In this document: positions 62,928-64,000 of the stretch, piece by piece | Layout of the letters: each line of letters starts with the position of its first letter | Position numbering within the stretch: position 1 is the stretch's first letter | DNA from: Jejuia sp049889775 | Lineage (GTDB): Bacteria; Bacteroidota; Bacteroidia; Flavobacteriales; Flavobacteriaceae | NCBI GenBank assembly: GCA_049889775.1 | Contig: JBMHCT010000005.1 | Coordinates: forward strand, 1-64,000 | Direction of reading: 5' to 3' | DNA: 64,000 bases | Program-made: the position numbers and the translations under genes | Notes under the pieces: model-generated | The model's database searches: none | Seen by the model: the letters and a program-made list of their open reading frames with translations, nothing else | What the model was told of the DNA's origin: nothing

Positions 62928-64000
62928 TTATTCAACTGTAATTTTGGTACCCTCGCTTTGGCTACTAAATTCTGGGGCATACATACTTTGAATGGTGGTG
63001 ATGCCATTGCTCATCTGTCCTGCGTTATTCACACGTAAATCATATTCAAAAACATAGACACCTTTAGGCATAAAGTCAAAAAAGAAATTAGTAGAAGCTT
63101 CTTTGGTACTTTCGTAATAGCCTAAACCATCCTGCCATTTATATTTTGAAAGCACATTTATAGGTTCTAAACCAGCAGCTCTCATATCTTTCATATGAAG
63201 AAATTCCATAATTCTATCACTTTTCAATTCAATACGAACTCTTACCAAATCTCCAACTTTAAGTTTGGTGTCTGAGGTGATTTCTGAAATTTCTTCACCT
63301 TGGTCTGTGTTTTGCTTTAAGAACAGTTTTTTCTTTAGCTGAAGTGGTGTTTCGGCTGAAGTTATTTTATCCAAATCCTCAAAATATTGCCAATACAAAC
63401 TTCCCCAAGCAATACCTTTTCCTTTTTTGGTAATACTTACTTCTCCCATTGCGGGTTTGATTTCAGAATTATCCCAAGACGTTTTAAAATAACCTGTTCC
63501 TGCTTCGATTTTTACGTTATCTAGTTTTGAAGGAGAAATTTGCTCACCACCTAAAATTATGTCTACCATATCGGTGACACTCAACCAATCACTGCCTTGT
63601 AATAATAGGGCATATACAGCTTCAGTAGTGGCTTTTGTGGTTTTCCATTTGTTGGTTTGCTTGTTTTTGAGTAACCAGATTTTAAGGTTGTCAATGGTTT
63701 CAAGATTCTTCGCTGCGCTCTGAATGACAGTTCCAGTTTCTGAAAACGTCTCGATTAGCAGTGCCTGGGTTTCAATTGGAGCTTGATACCAATACCATGA
63801 ATTGATATTAGATTTCCAATACATGCCCAACTCTTCGGAAGTAATACTAGTTTCTTTTAGGGATTTAAGAATTTTAGCGGCTGTTTTCGAGTCGTCTTTT
63901 CTATGCGATACCAAAGCCATCATACCTTTGGCATATAATGAGCGTTTTAACCAATACTTTTGAATTTGAGTTTGGTAATATTGCATCACTTCTTCCACTT
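62928..64000 (-). CDS. Alpha-2-macroglobulin-family protein, C-terminal part
   Basis: This is the 3' part of a gene that continues past the window edge; at least 357 codons are inside. The segments NSWYWYQAPIETQALLIETF, WLLKNKQTNKWKTTKATTEAVYALL, VRIELKSDRIMEFLHMKD and the closing QSMYAPEFSSQSEG are typical of the C-terminal helical and receptor-like parts of bacterial alpha-2-macroglobulins. These bait-and-trap large proteins protect the envelope from proteases. A short repeat element (63703-63731) has been absorbed in frame. The Met at 63998 is internal, not the start. Confidence 0.85.
   Translation of the reverse strand, partial: VEEVMQYYQTQIQKYWLKRSLYAKGMMALVSHRKDDSKTAAKILKSLKETSITSEELGMYWKSNINSWYWYQAPIETQALLIETFSETGTVIQSAAKNLETIDNLKIWLLKNKQTNKWKTTKATTEAVYALLLQGSDWLSVTDMVDIILGGEQISPSKLDNVKIEAGTGYFKTSWDNSEIKPAMGEVSITKKGKGIAWGSLYWQYFEDLDKITSAETPLQLKKKLFLKQNTDQGEEISEITSDTKLKVGDLVRVRIELKSDRIMEFLHMKDMRAAGLEPINVLSKYKWQDGLGYYESTKEASTNFFFDFMPKGVYVFEYDLRVNNAGQMSNGITTIQSMYAPEFSSQSEGTKITVE
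63703..63731 (-). repeat. short repeat element inside the alpha-2-macroglobulin gene
   Basis: The plus strand reads AAGATTCTTCGCTGCGCTCTGAATGACAG, a small element often scattered in spacers of many bacteria. Here it lies within coding sequence and is read as VIQSAAKNLE, with no frameshift. Confidence 0.55.

Overview
The window comes from a chromosome of a member of the Flavobacteriaceae (Bacteroidota), probably a marine, gliding one. The evidence is a low G+C sequence, type IX secretion and gliding genes (porU, porV, gldJ), a secreted protease with a type IX C-terminal sorting domain, an NhaD-type sodium/proton antiporter, a PafA phosphatase, and promoters of the Bacteroidota form (TTG, about 19 bp, TAnnTTTG). 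The genus cannot be fixed from the sequence alone.

Layout. 1-672: 3' end of a 23S rRNA gene, 5S rRNA and terminator. 774-945: first copy of a dispersed intergenic repeat. 962-9402: acyl-CoA dehydrogenase, anmK, a Glu/Leu-type amino-acid dehydrogenase, nhaD, an exbB-exbD-tonB set and folC. 9467-9541: tRNA-Val(UAC), then a LuxR-type regulator. 10550-18986: murF and gldJ (-), divergent from porU-porV (+). 19083-28827: cdd, pdhA-pdhC, an M28 peptidase, a short-chain dehydrogenase (SDR), a HAD phosphatase, a SprT-like protein, mannose-1-phosphate guanylyltransferase, a DUF389 membrane protein and a second SDR. 28929-36266: a two-domain lipoprotein (GH105 plus beta-propeller) convergent with a TPR/LuxR-type membrane regulator, then an exported SDR, an NTP/NDP-exchanger-like transporter and a ThuA-domain protein. 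36316-44947: MlaF/MlaE-like ABC pair, pafA, a KAS III-methyltransferase-glycosyltransferase operon and gcvP. 45184-48062: a large palindrome, a UbiA-like membrane protein, a small lipoprotein, two repeat copies and an ECF sigma factor with a small Cys/His partner. 48108-51940: a GbsR/MarR-type regulator with its apparent regulon. 51944-64000: M3 peptidase, a possible small RNA, purE-purK, an hpt-adk fusion, obgE, an alpha/beta hydrolase, a DUF4136 lipoprotein, an SDR, an M64 protease with sorting domain, a lipoprotein, and the 3' part of an alpha-2-macroglobulin gene.

How the parts connect. PorU (sortase) and PorV (shuttle) form the type IX attachment complex, GldJ belongs to the gliding motor, and the M64 protease at 60909-62327 looks like a client of that system. 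The best regulatory picture is at 50349-51010. Near-identical palindromes (arms CTTTCA/TGAAAG) sit before the regulator gene and before the doxX-DUF2071-methyltransferase operon, and the regulator's own -33 element lies inside one of them. Four intergenic regions hold diverged copies of one dispersed repeat with shared ends, and a short related-looking element has been absorbed in frame into the alpha-2-macroglobulin gene. Most genes are ordinary housekeeping functions. I see no CRISPR array, transposase or prophage.
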